From positions 1,651,001 to 1,715,000 of the forward strand of contig NZ_CP104965.1 of assembly GCF_025452235.1 (NCBI RefSeq): a DNA stretch of 64,000 nt, written 5' to 3'. The notes below the pieces were generated by a model. It worked only from the letters and a program-made list of their open reading frames with translations. It did no database searches and was not told the origin of the DNA. This DNA comes from Devosia neptuniae. GTDB lineage: Bacteria > Pseudomonadota > Alphaproteobacteria > Rhizobiales > Devosiaceae. A program made the position numbers and the translations under genes. Of this stretch, positions 15,967-25,840 are shown piece by piece. Every line of letters begins with the position of its first letter. The first letter of the stretch is position 1.

Positions 15967-18711
15967 ATGGCACTTGCTGCGCTCGCCCGGCGGATATTCG
16001 GTTCTCCGTCCGATCGGCACGTCAAGCGGTTCCAGGGCAAGGTGGATGCGATCAACGCACTCGAGCCCGAATTCGCCAAAATGACCGACGATGCCCTGCG
16101 CGGCATGACGGCCGAATTCAAGTCGCGGTTGGAAAAGGGCGCCAAGCTGGACGAGCTGATCGTGCCGGCTTTCGCGGCGGTACGTGAAGCCTCCAAGCGC
16201 GTGCTGGGTATGCGGCATTTCGATGTGCAGCTGATCGGCGGCATGGTGCTGAACGATCGTTCCATCGCCGAGATGCGGACCGGTGAAGGCAAGACGCTGG
16301 TGGCAACGCTGGCCGTCTATCTCAATGCGCTGACGGGTGAAGGCGTCCACGTGGTTACGGTCAACGATTACCTGGCCCGCCGCGACGCTGCCTGGATGGG
16401 GCAGATCTACAATTTCCTGGGGATGAGCTACGGCATTATCGTGCACGGGCTGACCGACCCGGAGCGCAAGGCCGCCTACGCCGCCGACATTACCTATGGC
16501 ACCAATAACGAATTCGGCTTCGACTATCTGCGCGACAACATGAAATATACGCGCGCCCAGATGGTGCAGCGCGGCCATGCCTATGCGATCGTCGACGAAG
16601 TGGACTCCATCCTGATCGATGAGGCGCGCACGCCGCTGATCATTTCGGGTCCGTCCGAAGACCGCTCCGATCTTTACGTCAAGATCGACGAGCTGATGGC
16701 TATTCTCGACGAAGGCGATTTCGAGATCGACGAGAAGCAGCGTTCGGCGACCTTTACCGATGCGGGCATCGAAAAGCTCGAAGAGCGCCTGGCGGCTGAT
16801 GGCCTGCTCAAATCGGCCTCGATGTATGACGTGGAAAACGTCGCCCTGGTGCACCACGCCAATTCGGCACTCCGCGCTCACAAGATGTTCCGCAAGGACA
16901 AGGACTATATCGTCCGCGACGACGAAGTGGTGATCATCGACGAATTCTCCGGTCGCATGATGCCGGGTCGCCGCTATTCGGAAGGTCTGCACCAGGCGCT
17001 TGAAGCCAAGGAACACGTCAAGATCCAGCCGGAAAACCAGACGCTGGCCTCGATTACCTTCCAGAATTATTTCCGCCTTTACAAGAAGCTGGCCGGCATG
17101 ACCGGTACGGCCTCGACGGAAGCCGAAGAATTCGCCGATATCTATAAGCTCGACGTGGTCACCATCCCCACCAACGTGCCGGTGGCGCGTAAGGATGACG
17201 AGGACGCAATCTACCGCACGGCTGCGGAAAAATTCGACGCCATCGCCGATCTGATCAAGCAATGCCAGGAGCGCGGCCAGCCGGTGCTGGTGGGCACGAC
17301 CTCGATCGAGAAGTCGGAAATGCTGGCCGAACTGCTGCGCAAGAAGAATGTCGGCTCCATGAACGTGCTGAATGCGCGCCACCACGAGCAGGAAGCCTTC
17401 ATCGTTGCCGATGCCGGCCTGCCGGGCGCCATCACCATTGCCACCAATATGGCTGGCCGCGGTACCGACATTCAGCTGGGCGGCAATCTCGAAATGCGTA
17501 TCGAGAAAGAGGCCGCCGGGCTGGAGGGCGAGGCGCGCGAGGCCAAGATCGCCGACATCAAGAGGACAATTGCCGAGGACAAGGCCAAGGCTTTGGCCGC
17601 GGGCGGGCTGATGGTGATCGGTACCGAACGGCATGAAAGCCGCCGCATCGACAACCAGCTGCGCGGTCGGTCGGGCCGTCAGGGCGATCCGGGCCATTCG
17701 GCCTTCTTCCTGAGCTTGCAGGACGACCTGATGCGCATCTTCCCGGTGGAATCGATGGATTCCATGCTGGGCAAGCTGGGCCTGGAACAGGGCGAATCGA
17801 TCACCCATCCCTGGGTGACCAAGGCCATCGAGCGGGCGCAGGGCAAGGTCGAAGCGCGCAACTTCGATATCCGCAAGAACATCCTCAAATACGACGACGT
17901 GATGAATGATCAGCGCAAGGTGATCTTCGAGCAGCGTCTGGAAATGATGGATGCCGAGGATGTCAGCGAGACGGTCGTGGAAATGCGCCACGATCTGATC
18001 GAAACGCTCGTTGCCAAGGCGATCCCGGCGCGGTCCTATCCCGAGCAGTGGAATACCGAGCAGCTGGAAGCGGCTGCCAAGACCTATCTCAACCTCGACG
18101 TGCCGGTGAAGGCATGGGCCGAGGAAGAGGGGATCGATGCGGAAATCGTGACGGAGCGACTGATCGAGGCGGCCGATGCCGCTGCTGCGGCCAAGGAAGC
18201 TCAGACGCTGCAGGCGTTTGAAGCAGCCGGCACGCCCAACCCAACCGTGATGCGGCAGGTGGAAAAAACCATCCTGCTGCAGTCGATCGACGGGCTGTGG
18301 CGCGAGCATCTGGTGACGCTGGATCACCTCTCCAAGGTCGTGGGCTGGCGCGGCATCGCCCAGCGCGATCCACTCAACGAATACAAGCAGGAAGCCTATG
18401 AGCTATTCCAGGCGCTGCTGACCAATATGCGCGAACTGGTGACCACCCAGCTCAGCCATGTCGTGCTGCAGCCGCGCCCGGTAGCGCCGCCGGCGCCCGA
18501 TTTCTCCCGCATTCGCGAAACCCATATCGATCCGCTGACCGGCGAGAACGATGCCGATGGTGGTGACACGATCGCGGATTCGCTGGGTGCGGTGGGCAGC
18601 GATCCATCGCTGCGGCCGGTCGATCCCAAGCTGCTGGTTGGCGTATCGCGCAATGCACCTTGCCCCTGTGGCTCGGGCAAGAAATTCAAGCATTGCCACG
18701 GCGCGTTCTAG
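15967..18711 (+). CDS. secA: Preprotein translocase ATPase SecA
   Basis: The motor of Sec-dependent export. The 914-residue product has all SecA modules: nucleotide-binding domain 1 with [10 protein letters not shown] (Walker A, 101-110) and the [12 protein letters not shown]alker B region (from 210), the preprotein cross-linking domain, [18 protein letters not shown] in NBD2, the helical scaffold and wing, and a C-terminal zinc finger [13 protein letters not shown] (Cys899, Cys901, Cys910, His911) that binds SecB or lipid. Its length is normal for alphaproteobacteria. ATG at 15967. A terminator follows at once, so it is monocistronic. Confidence 0.98.
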   Translation: MALAALARRIFGSPSDRHVKRFQGKVDAINALEPEFAKMTDDALRGMTAEFKSRLEKGAKLDELIVPAFAAVREASKRVLGMRHFDVQLIGGMVLNDRSIAEMRTGEGKTLVATLAVYLNALTGEGVHVVTVNDYLARRDAAWMGQIYNFLGMSYGIIVHGLTDPERKAAYAADITYGTNNEFGFDYLRDNMKYTRAQMVQRGHAYAIVDEVDSILIDEARTPLIISGPSEDRSDLYVKIDELMAILDEGDFEIDEKQRSATFTDAGIEKLEERLAADGLLKSASMYDVENVALVHHANSALRAHKMFRKDKDYIVRDDEVVIIDEFSGRMMPGRRYSEGLHQALEAKEHVKIQPENQTLASITFQNYFRLYKKLAGMTGTASTEAEEFADIYKLDVVTIPTNVPVARKDDEDAIYRTAAEKFDAIADLIKQCQERGQPVLVGTTSIEKSEMLAELLRKKNVGSMNVLNARHHEQEAFIVADAGLPGAITIATNMAGRGTDIQLGGNLEMRIEKEAAGLEGEAREAKIADIKRTIAEDKAKALAAGGLMVIGTERHESRRIDNQLRGRSGRQGDPGHSAFFLSLQDDLMRIFPVESMDSMLGKLGLEQGESITHPWVTKAIERAQGKVEARNFDIRKNILKYDDVMNDQRKVIFEQRLEMMDAEDVSETVVEMRHDLIETLVAKAIPARSYPEQWNTEQLEAAAKTYLNLDVPVKAWAEEEGIDAEIVTERLIEAADAAAAAKEAQTLQAFEAAGTPNPTVMRQVEKTILLQSIDGLWREHLVTLDHLSKVVGWRGIAQRDPLNEYKQEAYELFQALLTNMRELVTTQLSHVVLQPRPVAPPAPDFSRIRETHIDPLTGENDADGGDTIADSLGAVGSDPSLRPVDPKLLVGVSRNAPCPCGSGKKFKHCHGAF

Positions 18712-18734
18712 GCGCCGGTTTGGCCGGATAGATA

Positions 18735-18766
18735 AAAGCCCGGGCAGTGATGCCCGGGCTTTTTTG
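18735..18766 (+). terminator. Rho-independent terminator of secA
   Basis: AAAGCCCGGGCA-GTGA-TGCCCGGGCTTT followed by a T-run; a very stable stem 23 bp after the secA stop. Confidence 0.92.
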
Positions 18767-18795
18767 TTTGTGCGGAATGGGATGGCGCTACCCGC

Positions 18796-19533
18796 TCAGC
18801 ACTTCACGCGGATTTCGGCGAAGCCGGTGGTGCCGCCATCGCCAGAGGACATGACGCTGATATTGCAGGTGCTGTCGGGCAGGGGAATGGTGGCGCCGGA
18901 GGCGATGGTGGTGCCGCCAGCCAAGGTGATGAAGCCATTGTCCACTACGGCGATATCCACCTTGGCCGTGTTGTTGCAGATCGGGTAGCTGTCGCCCGCC
19001 GAAACCAGGATGCGCATGCCATCGGGCAGGCAATCGGCATTGGCGGCGCTAGCTGCCGGGCCCGTGGGCGCTGCATCGGGGGCCGCAGGAACGGCCGGCA
19101 GGGCGGCCGGCGCCGTGCCGCTGCGCCAGTTCTGTTCGAGGATGGCCAGGCGATTGGCCAGGTCCCGCAGGGCCCCGTCATTGCTGGCCGGCGCTGCTGC
19201 GGGTGCCGTTGTGCCTTGCTGGCCATAGAGCGCCAGGCTCAGGCGGATTTGCGCAATGTCGGTGGAGATACGGGCGATATCGCGCTGGGTCTCGGTATAG
19301 ACCCAGCCGGCGGCCGCAATGGCAGCCACGCCGACCAGGCCCACGACGAAGCTCAGCACCCGGCCCGTGACCGGCTGGCGGGGCGGTTTCTGGGTCCCGG
19401 GAGAAGAAGCCGTGGCCGGCTCCTCCTTGGAAACGCCGCCCAGTGTCCAGGTGTCTTGCACTGCCAGGTCTCCATCATGCGCCAGCGCGTTGTCATTGCG
19501 CCGGAATACGGCCCAAGCATGATGCTCAGCCAA
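18796..19533 (-). CDS. Hypothetical membrane-anchored exported protein
   Basis: A 245-residue protein I do not recognise. A cytoplasmic N-terminus (1-56) with charged and Pro-rich segments precedes one membrane helix (about 57-77, VLSFVVGLVGVAAIAAAGWVY). A short coiled-coil-like part (TQRDIARISTDIAQIRLSLALYGQQ) follows, then an Ala/Pro-rich linker and a small C-terminal domain with four cysteines (DCLPDGMRILVSAGDSYPICNN ... PDSTCNISV ... EIRVKC), likely disulfide-bonded in the periplasm. ATG at 19533. It is downstream of the L,D-transpeptidase on the same strand, 37 bp apart, so a cell-envelope role is plausible but unproven. Confidence 0.75.
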   Translation of the reverse strand: MAEHHAWAVFRRNDNALAHDGDLAVQDTWTLGGVSKEEPATASSPGTQKPPRQPVTGRVLSFVVGLVGVAAIAAAGWVYTETQRDIARISTDIAQIRLSLALYGQQGTTAPAAAPASNDGALRDLANRLAILEQNWRSGTAPAALPAVPAAPDAAPTGPAASAANADCLPDGMRILVSAGDSYPICNNTAKVDIAVVDNGFITLAGGTTIASGATIPLPDSTCNISVMSSGDGGTTGFAEIRVKC

Positions 19534-19570
19534 ATTGCTCGCGCTGATGTCGGCGCGCGTTAGCCGCGCT

Positions 19571-20578
19571 TCAAGGGCGAATAGCGGGGATCGGGGCGAT
19601 TTTTCCGCTCATCACCGGCACGACATCGGCATCCCTAGCGCCGCCAAAGACATTGCCCAAGCCGCCAAACAGTCCGGTGACAGCGCCGTTAATGGCCTCG
19701 CCGCGGGCCTTGATGGCAGCCTGCTCGCTGGCCTTGCGCTGGGCACTGGTCTGATGGCTTTCAATCGCTGTGGTATCAGCGGCCTGTAGCGCCAGCAATT
19801 GCGGGCTGCGGCTCACCGGCGGGCAGGGGCCCAGCGCATCGAGCGGAGTGCGATTGTTGGCGTTGAAAATATAGCGCCCTTCGCAGACATCCCAGACGGG
19901 CGGAGTCTTGGTCAGCTCGAAAATGTCGGAGCCTTCCTTGATATTGCGCCAGAAATCGAGATGCGGGCTGGCCACGTTCTGGGCCAGCTTGGCGCTGCTC
20001 ATGCGATAGGGCAGGATCTGAATCTGGAAGCTCGGGTTGCCGCCCTTGAAGGTTTCGCGTGCCAGCGCATAAATTTCGGCAATGCCCGCATCGGTCATGG
20101 CGAAACAGCCTACCGATTTGCAATCGCCATGCACCATCAGATTGGAGCCGGTACGGCCAAGAGCACGGTCGAACTTATTGGGAAAGCCGACATTGAAGGC
20201 CAGGTAATAGGACGAGTTCGGGTTCATCAGGCCGGGGGTGATGGTGTAAAAACCCTCGGGGCTCTGATAGTCGCCTTCCTTGACCTTCGGCCCCAGTCCG
20301 CCCGAATAGGCGCAGATGGCGTATTGCTTGAACAGCGCATACTGGCCCGATTTGGTGCGTTTCCACACTTCGAGCACTTCTTCCTGCTTGAAGACGCGGA
20401 TGACCATGGGCTCGGATGGCGAGGAGCCGATACGGGCTAGCCCCGCCAGCGTTTCGCTCGAGAGCGGCCGATTGGCCTTTTCATTGCCGCCCTTGACGAA
20501 GGTCGTGCAGGCGGCAAGGCCGAAAGCCAGCCACAGCAGGATGATCAGCGAGCAGATATTGCGCAGAAGCGTGGACAC
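19571..20578 (-). CDS. YafK-like L,D-transpeptidase lipoprotein
   Basis: A probable murein L,D-transpeptidase or amidase-like remodelling enzyme in the periplasm. The 335-residue product has a lipobox (AFGLAAC, lipidated Cys24), the YkuD fold with KEGDYQSPEGFYTI, and the active-site block MVHGDCKSVGCFAMTD with His150 and Cys158. The spacing SVGCFAM is the YafK/DpaA version of the motif. The last third (from about 240) is an added Ala/Gln-rich helical tail. The start is GTG at 20578; no strong ribosome site is visible. It follows accA and xerD on the same strand, a conserved order in relatives. Confidence 0.88.
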   Translation of the reverse strand: MSTLLRNICSLIILLWLAFGLAACTTFVKGGNEKANRPLSSETLAGLARIGSSPSEPMVIRVFKQEEVLEVWKRTKSGQYALFKQYAICAYSGGLGPKVKEGDYQSPEGFYTITPGLMNPNSSYYLAFNVGFPNKFDRALGRTGSNLMVHGDCKSVGCFAMTDAGIAEIYALARETFKGGNPSFQIQILPYRMSSAKLAQNVASPHLDFWRNIKEGSDIFELTKTPPVWDVCEGRYIFNANNRTPLDALGPCPPVSRSPQLLALQAADTTAIESHQTSAQRKASEQAAIKARGEAINGAVTGLFGGLGNVFGGARDADVVPVMSGKIAPIPAIRP

Positions 20579-20722
20579 CGGGAGCCGCCAGATGATGCGA
20601 TAATTGGAGTGACCCTTAGCGGGCCATAGTTACCGCAGCATGAGTATTCGCGGTGAACGATTCCTTACCATGCCGAAAAATTGGCTGGAAGCGGGCCGTT
20701 CACGCGAAGATGTGATGGCTTC

Positions 20723-21676
20723 CTAGAGCGTCGTGCCGATGGCGAGGAACTTTTCGCGGCGATGTTCGCGAGTTTCCAGCCGCCCCTTGCCGGCAAAGTC
20801 CGCCAGGAACTTGTCGATGGCCGCGCTGGTCGAGGCCATGATCTGCTCGGGATGGCGATGAGCGCCGCCGGTGGGCTCGGGAATGATGCCATCGACCACG
20901 CCGAAGGCCAGAAGATCGGCCGAGGTGATCTTCATGGTGGTGGCGGCGTCCTGGGCCTTGGCCGCGTCTTTCCACAGGATGGAGGCGCCGCCTTCGGGGG
21001 ATATCACCGAGTAGATGGCGTGTTCGAGCATGAGCACGCGATTGGTGGTGGCAATGGCGATGGCGCCGCCCGAGCCGCCTTCGCCGATGATGATGGCCAA
21101 GTTGGGTACGCCCAGTTCGAGCGATTTTTCGGTGGAGCGGGCAATGGCCTCGGCCTGGCCGCGCTCTTCGGCGCCGATGCCGGGATAGGCGCCGGCGGTA
21201 TCAACGAAGGAGATGACCGGGATATTGAAACGGTCGGCCATGTCCATGATGCGGACGGCCTTGCGATAGCCTTCGGGGCGGGCCATGCCGAAATTGTGCT
21301 TGAGGCGGCTTTCGGTGGAATTGCCCTTTTCCTGGCCGAGAATGGCGACGGGCTGGCCGTTGAAGCGCCCGAAACCGGCCTGCACAGCGGCGTCTTCGCC
21401 GAATTTGCGGTCACCCGAAAGCGGGCTCCACTCGGTGATCAGGCCGGTGATGTAGTCGGAAAAGTGTGGGCGCTGAGGGTGGCGGGCAACCTGGGTTTTC
21501 TGCCAGGGCGTCAGCTTTTTATAGATCTCGACCAGCGCCTCGTCGGCGCGGCTCGACAGGCGGTTGACTTCCTCATCGATGGACACAGCCTGGTCGGTCG
21601 CCGCGAGCGACTTGAGTTCGGCGATCTTGCCTTCAAGATCGGCTACCGGCTTTTCGAAATCGAGATAAGACTGCAT
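20723..21676 (-). CDS. accA: Acetyl-CoA carboxylase carboxyltransferase subunit alpha
   Basis: Pairs with AccD to move the carboxyl group from carboxy-biotin to acetyl-CoA, making malonyl-CoA for fatty acid synthesis. The 317-residue product begins MQSYLDFEKPVADLEGKIAEL and has LTPWQKTQVARHPQRPHFSDYI, the oxyanion-forming GEGGSGGAIAI and SVISPEGGASILWKD, all diagnostic. ATG at 21676 is chosen by family alignment over a start 12 codons upstream. It sits between xerD and the L,D-transpeptidase on one strand. Confidence 0.97.
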   Translation of the reverse strand: MQSYLDFEKPVADLEGKIAELKSLAATDQAVSIDEEVNRLSSRADEALVEIYKKLTPWQKTQVARHPQRPHFSDYITGLITEWSPLSGDRKFGEDAAVQAGFGRFNGQPVAILGQEKGNSTESRLKHNFGMARPEGYRKAVRIMDMADRFNIPVISFVDTAGAYPGIGAEERGQAEAIARSTEKSLELGVPNLAIIIGEGGSGGAIAIATTNRVLMLEHAIYSVISPEGGASILWKDAAKAQDAATTMKITSADLLAFGVVDGIIPEPTGGAHRHPEQIMASTSAAIDKFLADFAGKGRLETREHRREKFLAIGTTL

Positions 21677-21844
21677 CCCACCGCCCGTTTGGGGTCGTTT
21701 TGCTGCGACCATAGAAGTAGGGGGCTGCTCTTGCGCCCCAAAGTGGCCGGAAAGTGGCGACCGATCACCTCCGAGTCAAGACCACAACGCTAATGCGCTT
21801 AATCGGTGCACATCTGGCTAACATTTCGAGCAACGCACAGCCAC

Positions 21845-22759
21845 CTATTTCGCGGAATCGCTCAGGGGATGGTGCTGCTCCACAAGGCTGCGCAGCTTTT
21901 CGTCGAGCACATGGGTGTAAATCTGGGTGGTCGAGATATCGGCATGGCCGAGCAGCATCTGCACCACCCTTAGGTCGGCGCCACCACCCAGCAGGTGACT
22001 GGCAAAGGCGTGGCGCAGCACGTGGGGCGCGACGCGAGCCGAACTGATACCGGCGCGGCCGGCGAGCAGCTTGAGATCGCGAGCAAAGACCTGGCGGGAA
22101 AGATAACCCTCGGCGCCGGTGGCGGGGAAAAGATAGGCACCGGGTTCCAGCGTTTTGAGATAGACGCGGATGGCGTCGCGGGCGCGGTCATTGACCGGCA
22201 CGACGCGCTCCTTGTTGCCCTTGCCGATAATGGTGATGAAACTGGCGTCGCGCATCACGGCGGAGCGCTTGAGGCTGACCAGTTCGGACACGCGCATGCC
22301 GGTAGCGTAGAGCAGTTCGAGCAGCAGATAGAGCCGCAGGGCGGCGGCCTGCTTTGGCGGAGTGGCGGGGGTATTGGCTTCGGCTTCGGCGGTGGTCAGG
22401 AGCTTATCCACCTCAGCGATGGACAGCACTTTGGGCAAGGCGCGGCGGCTTTTGGGGCTCGAAACAATGCGCGTTGGATCGTCGCCACGCAGATTGTCGG
22501 CGCACAGAAAGCGATGGAACTGGCGGATGGCCGAGAGGCGGCGAGCGCTGGACGAGGCCGATAGGCCTTGGCTGCGTAGGTCATCGAGATAGGCGGTGAC
22601 GGTTTCGCGGGGCGCGGTGAGCAGGGTCTGCTTTTGGGCTTTGACGAAGCCGGCATAGTCAGTGAGGTCGCGGCCATAGGCTTCGATGGTGTTTTTGGCG
22701 GCGCCGCGTTCGGCCGACATCATCTCAAGAAATGAGCCGATGAGATGGTCTCCGCTCAC
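21845..22759 (-). CDS. xerD: Site-specific tyrosine recombinase XerD
   Basis: Resolves chromosome dimers at dif together with XerC. The 304-residue product has the N-terminal SAM-like core-binding domain (about 5-90) and the catalytic domain with Arg156 (YATGMRVSEL), Lys180, His246-x-x-Arg249 (HVLRHAFASHLL), His272 and the nucleophile Tyr281 (STTQIYTHV). GTG at 22759 is chosen because it overlaps the upstream gene's stop as GTGA and homology begins at SGDHLIGSFLEMM. It is a housekeeping recombinase, not a sign of an integrated element. Confidence 0.95.
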   Translation of the reverse strand: MSGDHLIGSFLEMMSAERGAAKNTIEAYGRDLTDYAGFVKAQKQTLLTAPRETVTAYLDDLRSQGLSASSSARRLSAIRQFHRFLCADNLRGDDPTRIVSSPKSRRALPKVLSIAEVDKLLTTAEAEANTPATPPKQAAALRLYLLLELLYATGMRVSELVSLKRSAVMRDASFITIIGKGNKERVVPVNDRARDAIRVYLKTLEPGAYLFPATGAEGYLSRQVFARDLKLLAGRAGISSARVAPHVLRHAFASHLLGGGADLRVVQMLLGHADISTTQIYTHVLDEKLRSLVEQHHPLSDSAK

Positions 22760-22959
22760 GGCGTGGGCGCCGGATCGGTGGGCGTTGGTGCCTGGCCGGG
22801 CAGGGTGGGCTCGCCGCCGCCAAGCAGGTCGCGCTGGGGAATGCGGATCGTGGTTTCCTTGGGCGTTGGCTGCACATAGGTCACCAGCGCAATCATGCCG
22901 CCATAGACCAGGCCGGCGAGAAACAGCAGAATGATGATCAGGCGGATGAGCGTGGGCAT
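22756..22959 (-). CDS. Small conserved membrane protein, 67 aa
   Basis: A short protein with one N-terminal membrane helix (about 5-28, RLIIILLFLAGLVYGGMIALVTYV) and a proline-rich periplasmic tail. The segment QPTPKETTIRIPQRDL is conserved in rhizobial proteins at this same place between aroK and xerD, some misannotated as histidine kinases; that is a recollection, not a search. The TGA overlaps the xerD GTG start, so the genes are probably translationally coupled. Function unknown. Confidence 0.8.
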   Translation of the reverse strand: MPTLIRLIIILLFLAGLVYGGMIALVTYVQPTPKETTIRIPQRDLLGGGEPTLPGQAPTPTDPAPTP

Positions 22960-23132
22960 GGCGATCCGGCGGTTGAACTCTTTGCGTAAAATTGACCGCA
23001 AATGGTTTCCATCTGGTAGGCATAGTCCAGTTTGCCCATTTTGCCTCCTCGAAATGCGGGAAGCGCCTGCATGTTCTTGACAGGCAGGACCGGGACGGCT
23101 TGATAGCGCGCAAACAAGACTTGGAGCCCCAA

Positions 23133-23711
23133 TTGAGCCGATCCGATCCGGCAAAGCGGCAGGCCCGCGCCGAGGAACTTGCTGCCCTGTTGGGCGGCAG
23201 GCCGATCGTGCTTGTCGGCATGATGGGGGCGGGCAAGACGACGGTAGGGCGGCGGCTGGCGGCCAAGCTCAATCGGCTGTTTCTTGATAGCGACGAAGAG
23301 ATCGAAAAAGCCGCGCAAATGAGCATTCCCGAGATCTTCGAGCAGCGTGGCGAGGCCGAATTCCGGGCCGGGGAGGCCCGGGTGATTGCCCGGGTGCTCA
23401 AGGATCCCGATATCATTCTGGCAACGGGCGGCGGCGCTTTTGTCAGCGAGGAAACGCGGGCGCTGGTCAATGCCGAGGCTATCTCGATCTGGCTCAAGGC
23501 CGAGGCTGATATTCTGTTCGAGCGGGTATCGCGGCGCTCCAATCGGCCCCTGCTCAAGACGGCCAATCCGCGCCAGACGCTCGAAAAATTGATTGCCGAA
23601 CGCTATCCCATCTATGCCGATGCCCATGTGACCGTGCTGTCGCGCGATGTGCCGCAGGATGTGGTGGCCGCCGATGTGATCGAGGCCGTGCTGGCCCATC
23701 TCAAGAATTAG
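23133..23711 (+). CDS. aroK: Shikimate kinase
   Basis: Phosphorylates shikimate at the 3-hydroxyl in the chorismate pathway. The 192-residue product has the P-loop GMMGAGKTT (29-37), the shikimate-binding LDSDEEIEKAAQMSIPEIFEQRGEAEFR and TGGGAFV, and the lid arginine region (RSNRPLL). TTG at 23133 is preferred because GGAG lies 6 nt upstream; an in-frame TTG at 23121 and longer starts lack this. It is divergent from xerD and followed 13 bp later by aroB, the classic aroKB operon. Confidence 0.95.
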   Translation: MSRSDPAKRQARAEELAALLGGRPIVLVGMMGAGKTTVGRRLAAKLNRLFLDSDEEIEKAAQMSIPEIFEQRGEAEFRAGEARVIARVLKDPDIILATGGGAFVSEETRALVNAEAISIWLKAEADILFERVSRRSNRPLLKTANPRQTLEKLIAERYPIYADAHVTVLSRDVPQDVVAADVIEAVLAHLKN

Positions 23712-23724
23712 GACTGTTTCGCTC

Positions 23725-24837
23725 ATGGCCGATATCGCCCACAAGGTTCACGTTGCACTGGGCGAGCGCGCCTATGACATTCTGATCGGCGACCGGCTGA
23801 TCGATGAGGCCGGGGCGATCCTGGCCGAGCGCTTTCCCGGCAGGCGTTTTGGCATCATCACCGATGAAAACGTGGCCAAGGCGCAATTGCCACGGCTGAT
23901 CGCGTCGATGGATGCAGCGGGGCTGGGGCATAGCGAGATCGTGCTGCCGCCGGGGGAAAGCACCAAGGGCTGGCCCGGGCTGCAGGCGGCAGTCGAGGGC
24001 ATATTGGCGGCGCGGCTGGAGCGGGGCGATCTGGTGATCGCGCTGGGCGGCGGGGTGATTGGGGATCTGGCCGGATTTGCCGCCGCGATCGCGCGGCGCG
24101 GCATGGATTTCGTGCAGATGCCGACCTCGCTATTGGCGCAGGTCGATAGCTCGGTGGGCGGCAAGACCGGGATCAATTCGCCGCATGGCAAGAATTTGAT
24201 CGGGGCGTTTCACCAGCCCCGGCTGGTGCTGGCGGATTTGTCGACGCTGGACACGCTGGCGCCCCGCCAATTTGCCTCCGGCTATGCCGAAGTGGTCAAA
24301 TATGGGCTGATCGACGACGAGGATTTCTTCTTCTGGCTCGAGGAAAAGCGCGAAGAGATTTTTGCTGGCGGGCCGGCCCGGGGCGAGGCCATTGCCCGCT
24401 GCTGTGCGCATAAGGCGCGGGTGGTGATCGAGGACGAAAAGGAATTGGGCGTCCGGGCGCTGCTCAATCTGGGGCATACTTTCGGGCATGCGCTGGAAAA
24501 GGATACCGGCTATTCCGACCGCCTGCTGCATGGCGAGGGGGTCAGTATCGGCATGGTGCTGGCGCATGGCTTTTCCGCCAGACTGGGCCTCGCGCCAAGC
24601 CAGGACGCCGGGCGGATTGCCGCGCATTTGAAAAATGCGGGCCTGCCAACCATATTGGGTGATATCGAAGGCGGGCTTGGCTCCACCGAGACTTTGATGG
24701 CAGCCATTGCGCAGGACAAGAAGGTCTCGCGTGGGGCGCTGACCTTCATTCTGACGCGCGGTATCGGCAAGGCCTTCATCGAAAAAGGCGTGGCGCCGGA
24801 GGCGGTATCAGCATTTTTGGATGAGATGCGCAGATAG
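23725..24837 (+). CDS. aroB: 3-Dehydroquinate synthase
   Basis: Converts DAHP to 3-dehydroquinate in chorismate synthesis, using NAD and a divalent metal. The 370-residue product shows LPPGESTKGWPGLQAAVEGIL, the NAD-binding ALGGGVIGDLAGFAAA, PTSLLAQVDSSVGGKTGIN and the metal-binding LNLGHTFGHALE. Its length is typical. It lies 13 bp after aroK and is presumably co-transcribed. Confidence 0.97.
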   Translation: MADIAHKVHVALGERAYDILIGDRLIDEAGAILAERFPGRRFGIITDENVAKAQLPRLIASMDAAGLGHSEIVLPPGESTKGWPGLQAAVEGILAARLERGDLVIALGGGVIGDLAGFAAAIARRGMDFVQMPTSLLAQVDSSVGGKTGINSPHGKNLIGAFHQPRLVLADLSTLDTLAPRQFASGYAEVVKYGLIDDEDFFFWLEEKREEIFAGGPARGEAIARCCAHKARVVIEDEKELGVRALLNLGHTFGHALEKDTGYSDRLLHGEGVSIGMVLAHGFSARLGLAPSQDAGRIAAHLKNAGLPTILGDIEGGLGSTETLMAAIAQDKKVSRGALTFILTRGIGKAFIEKGVAPEAVSAFLDEMRR

Positions 24838-24886
24838 ACGCCCATCCCGACAGATAATGCTGTATCTTGCGGCCCCGACCTTGTGG

Positions 24887-25159
24887 CTAGAACGGCCCTT
24901 CGGCAGGCAGAACATCGATGGCCAGGGCGTGTACGGGGCCTTTGAGTTCGGTTTCGAGCGCGTCCATGACCGCGCGGTGTTGCGCGACGCGGCTTAGACC
25001 GTCAAAATGACGGGTCGCGATTCTGACACGAAAATGGGTTTCACCACCCTCGCGCCACCCGGCGTGACCATGATGCTGGCTCGACTCGTCGATCACATCG
25101 AGGAAAGCGGGGGCAAATTTAGCGGTGAGCTTGGCTATGATGGTCTGTCTGGCGGACAT
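24887..25159 (-). CDS. BolA-family protein
   Basis: A 90-residue BolA-like protein. BolA proteins pair with monothiol glutaredoxins through an Fe-S cluster and affect iron handling and cell shape. ESSQHHGHAGWREGGETHFRVRIAT holds the conserved GH and the THFRV core, with FDGLSRVAQHRAVMDAL completing the fold. ATG at 25159 is divergent from the DnaJ-like gene, 43 bp apart. The bolA/dnaJ-like/cobS order is conserved in rhizobia. Confidence 0.93.
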   Translation of the reverse strand: MSARQTIIAKLTAKFAPAFLDVIDESSQHHGHAGWREGGETHFRVRIATRHFDGLSRVAQHRAVMDALETELKGPVHALAIDVLPAEGPF

Positions 25160-25202
25160 CGTGGCAGGTTCCTTTGGTCTATTGGCAAGTAACTAGGCGA
25201 GA

Positions 25203-25823
25203 ATGAAACTGCAATCCAAGCTGTTCGATAACATTCGCATCAGGCCGCGCCGGGAAGAGAAGCCTGCGCCGGTGGAGCAGATCTGCGACTGGGAAGGCTG
25301 TGACCGGCCCGGTACGCACAAGGCACCCAAGGGGCATCGCAGCGAGGGGCAGTATCATCATTTCTGCCTCGAGCATGTGCGCCACTACAATACCGCCTTC
25401 AATTTCTTCGCCGGCATGGAGAAGGACGAGCTGGAAGAGGCGCTGCATGCGCCACCCAAGGCCGATACCCGCAAGAGTTTTGCCACGGGTCAGGCGGGCG
25501 CACGGCCGGCCAGCACGGCGGGCCTGCGGCCCGGCGACAAATATGGCGATCCGTTCGGCGTGTTTGCGCGCTACCGGCACCGGCAGGCGCAGACGCCGGC
25601 CTCCGAACGCGTCAAGCCGCTGCATGAGCCGGACCGGCGGGCGCTCGAAACGCTGGGCATTATGGGTCATGCCAAATCGGACGAGATCAAGCGGGCCTAC
25701 AAGACCCTGGTCAAGATCCACCATCCCGATGCCAATGGCGGCGACAAATCATCCGAGGACCGGCTGCGCACCATCATCGCGGCCTATTCGCATCTCAAGA
25801 AGGCGGGGTTCGTTGCCAAATAG
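25203..25823 (+). CDS. J-domain protein (DnaJ-like, C-terminal J domain)
   Basis: A 206-residue co-chaperone candidate. The J domain is at the C-terminus (about 143-203), with the His174-Pro175-Asp176 motif in VKIHHPDANGG after AYKTLVK. The N-terminal part has a cysteine/histidine cluster (ICDWEGCDRPGTH ... HHFCLEHVRHYN) that may bind zinc, then a Gly/Ala-rich linker. This architecture is the alphaproteobacterial type found beside cobS, unlike DnaJ itself. ATG at 25203. It should stimulate an Hsp70 ATPase; the client is unknown. Confidence 0.92.
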   Translation: MKLQSKLFDNIRIRPRREEKPAPVEQICDWEGCDRPGTHKAPKGHRSEGQYHHFCLEHVRHYNTAFNFFAGMEKDELEEALHAPPKADTRKSFATGQAGARPASTAGLRPGDKYGDPFGVFARYRHRQAQTPASERVKPLHEPDRRALETLGIMGHAKSDEIKRAYKTLVKIHHPDANGGDKSSEDRLRTIIAAYSHLKKAGFVAK

Positions 25824-25840
25824 TTGAGTTCGGTGATGGA

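Noticed and set aside
15778..18327. An 849-residue open frame on the minus strand opposite secA
   Set aside because: It is the complement of secA in a G+C-rich genome where antisense frames stay open. Its His/Asp/Gly-rich composition has no protein-like domains.
21845..22759. The tyrosine recombinase gene as part of an integrated mobile element
   Set aside because: It is XerD in its conserved place between aroK and accA, with no attachment sites or cargo genes.
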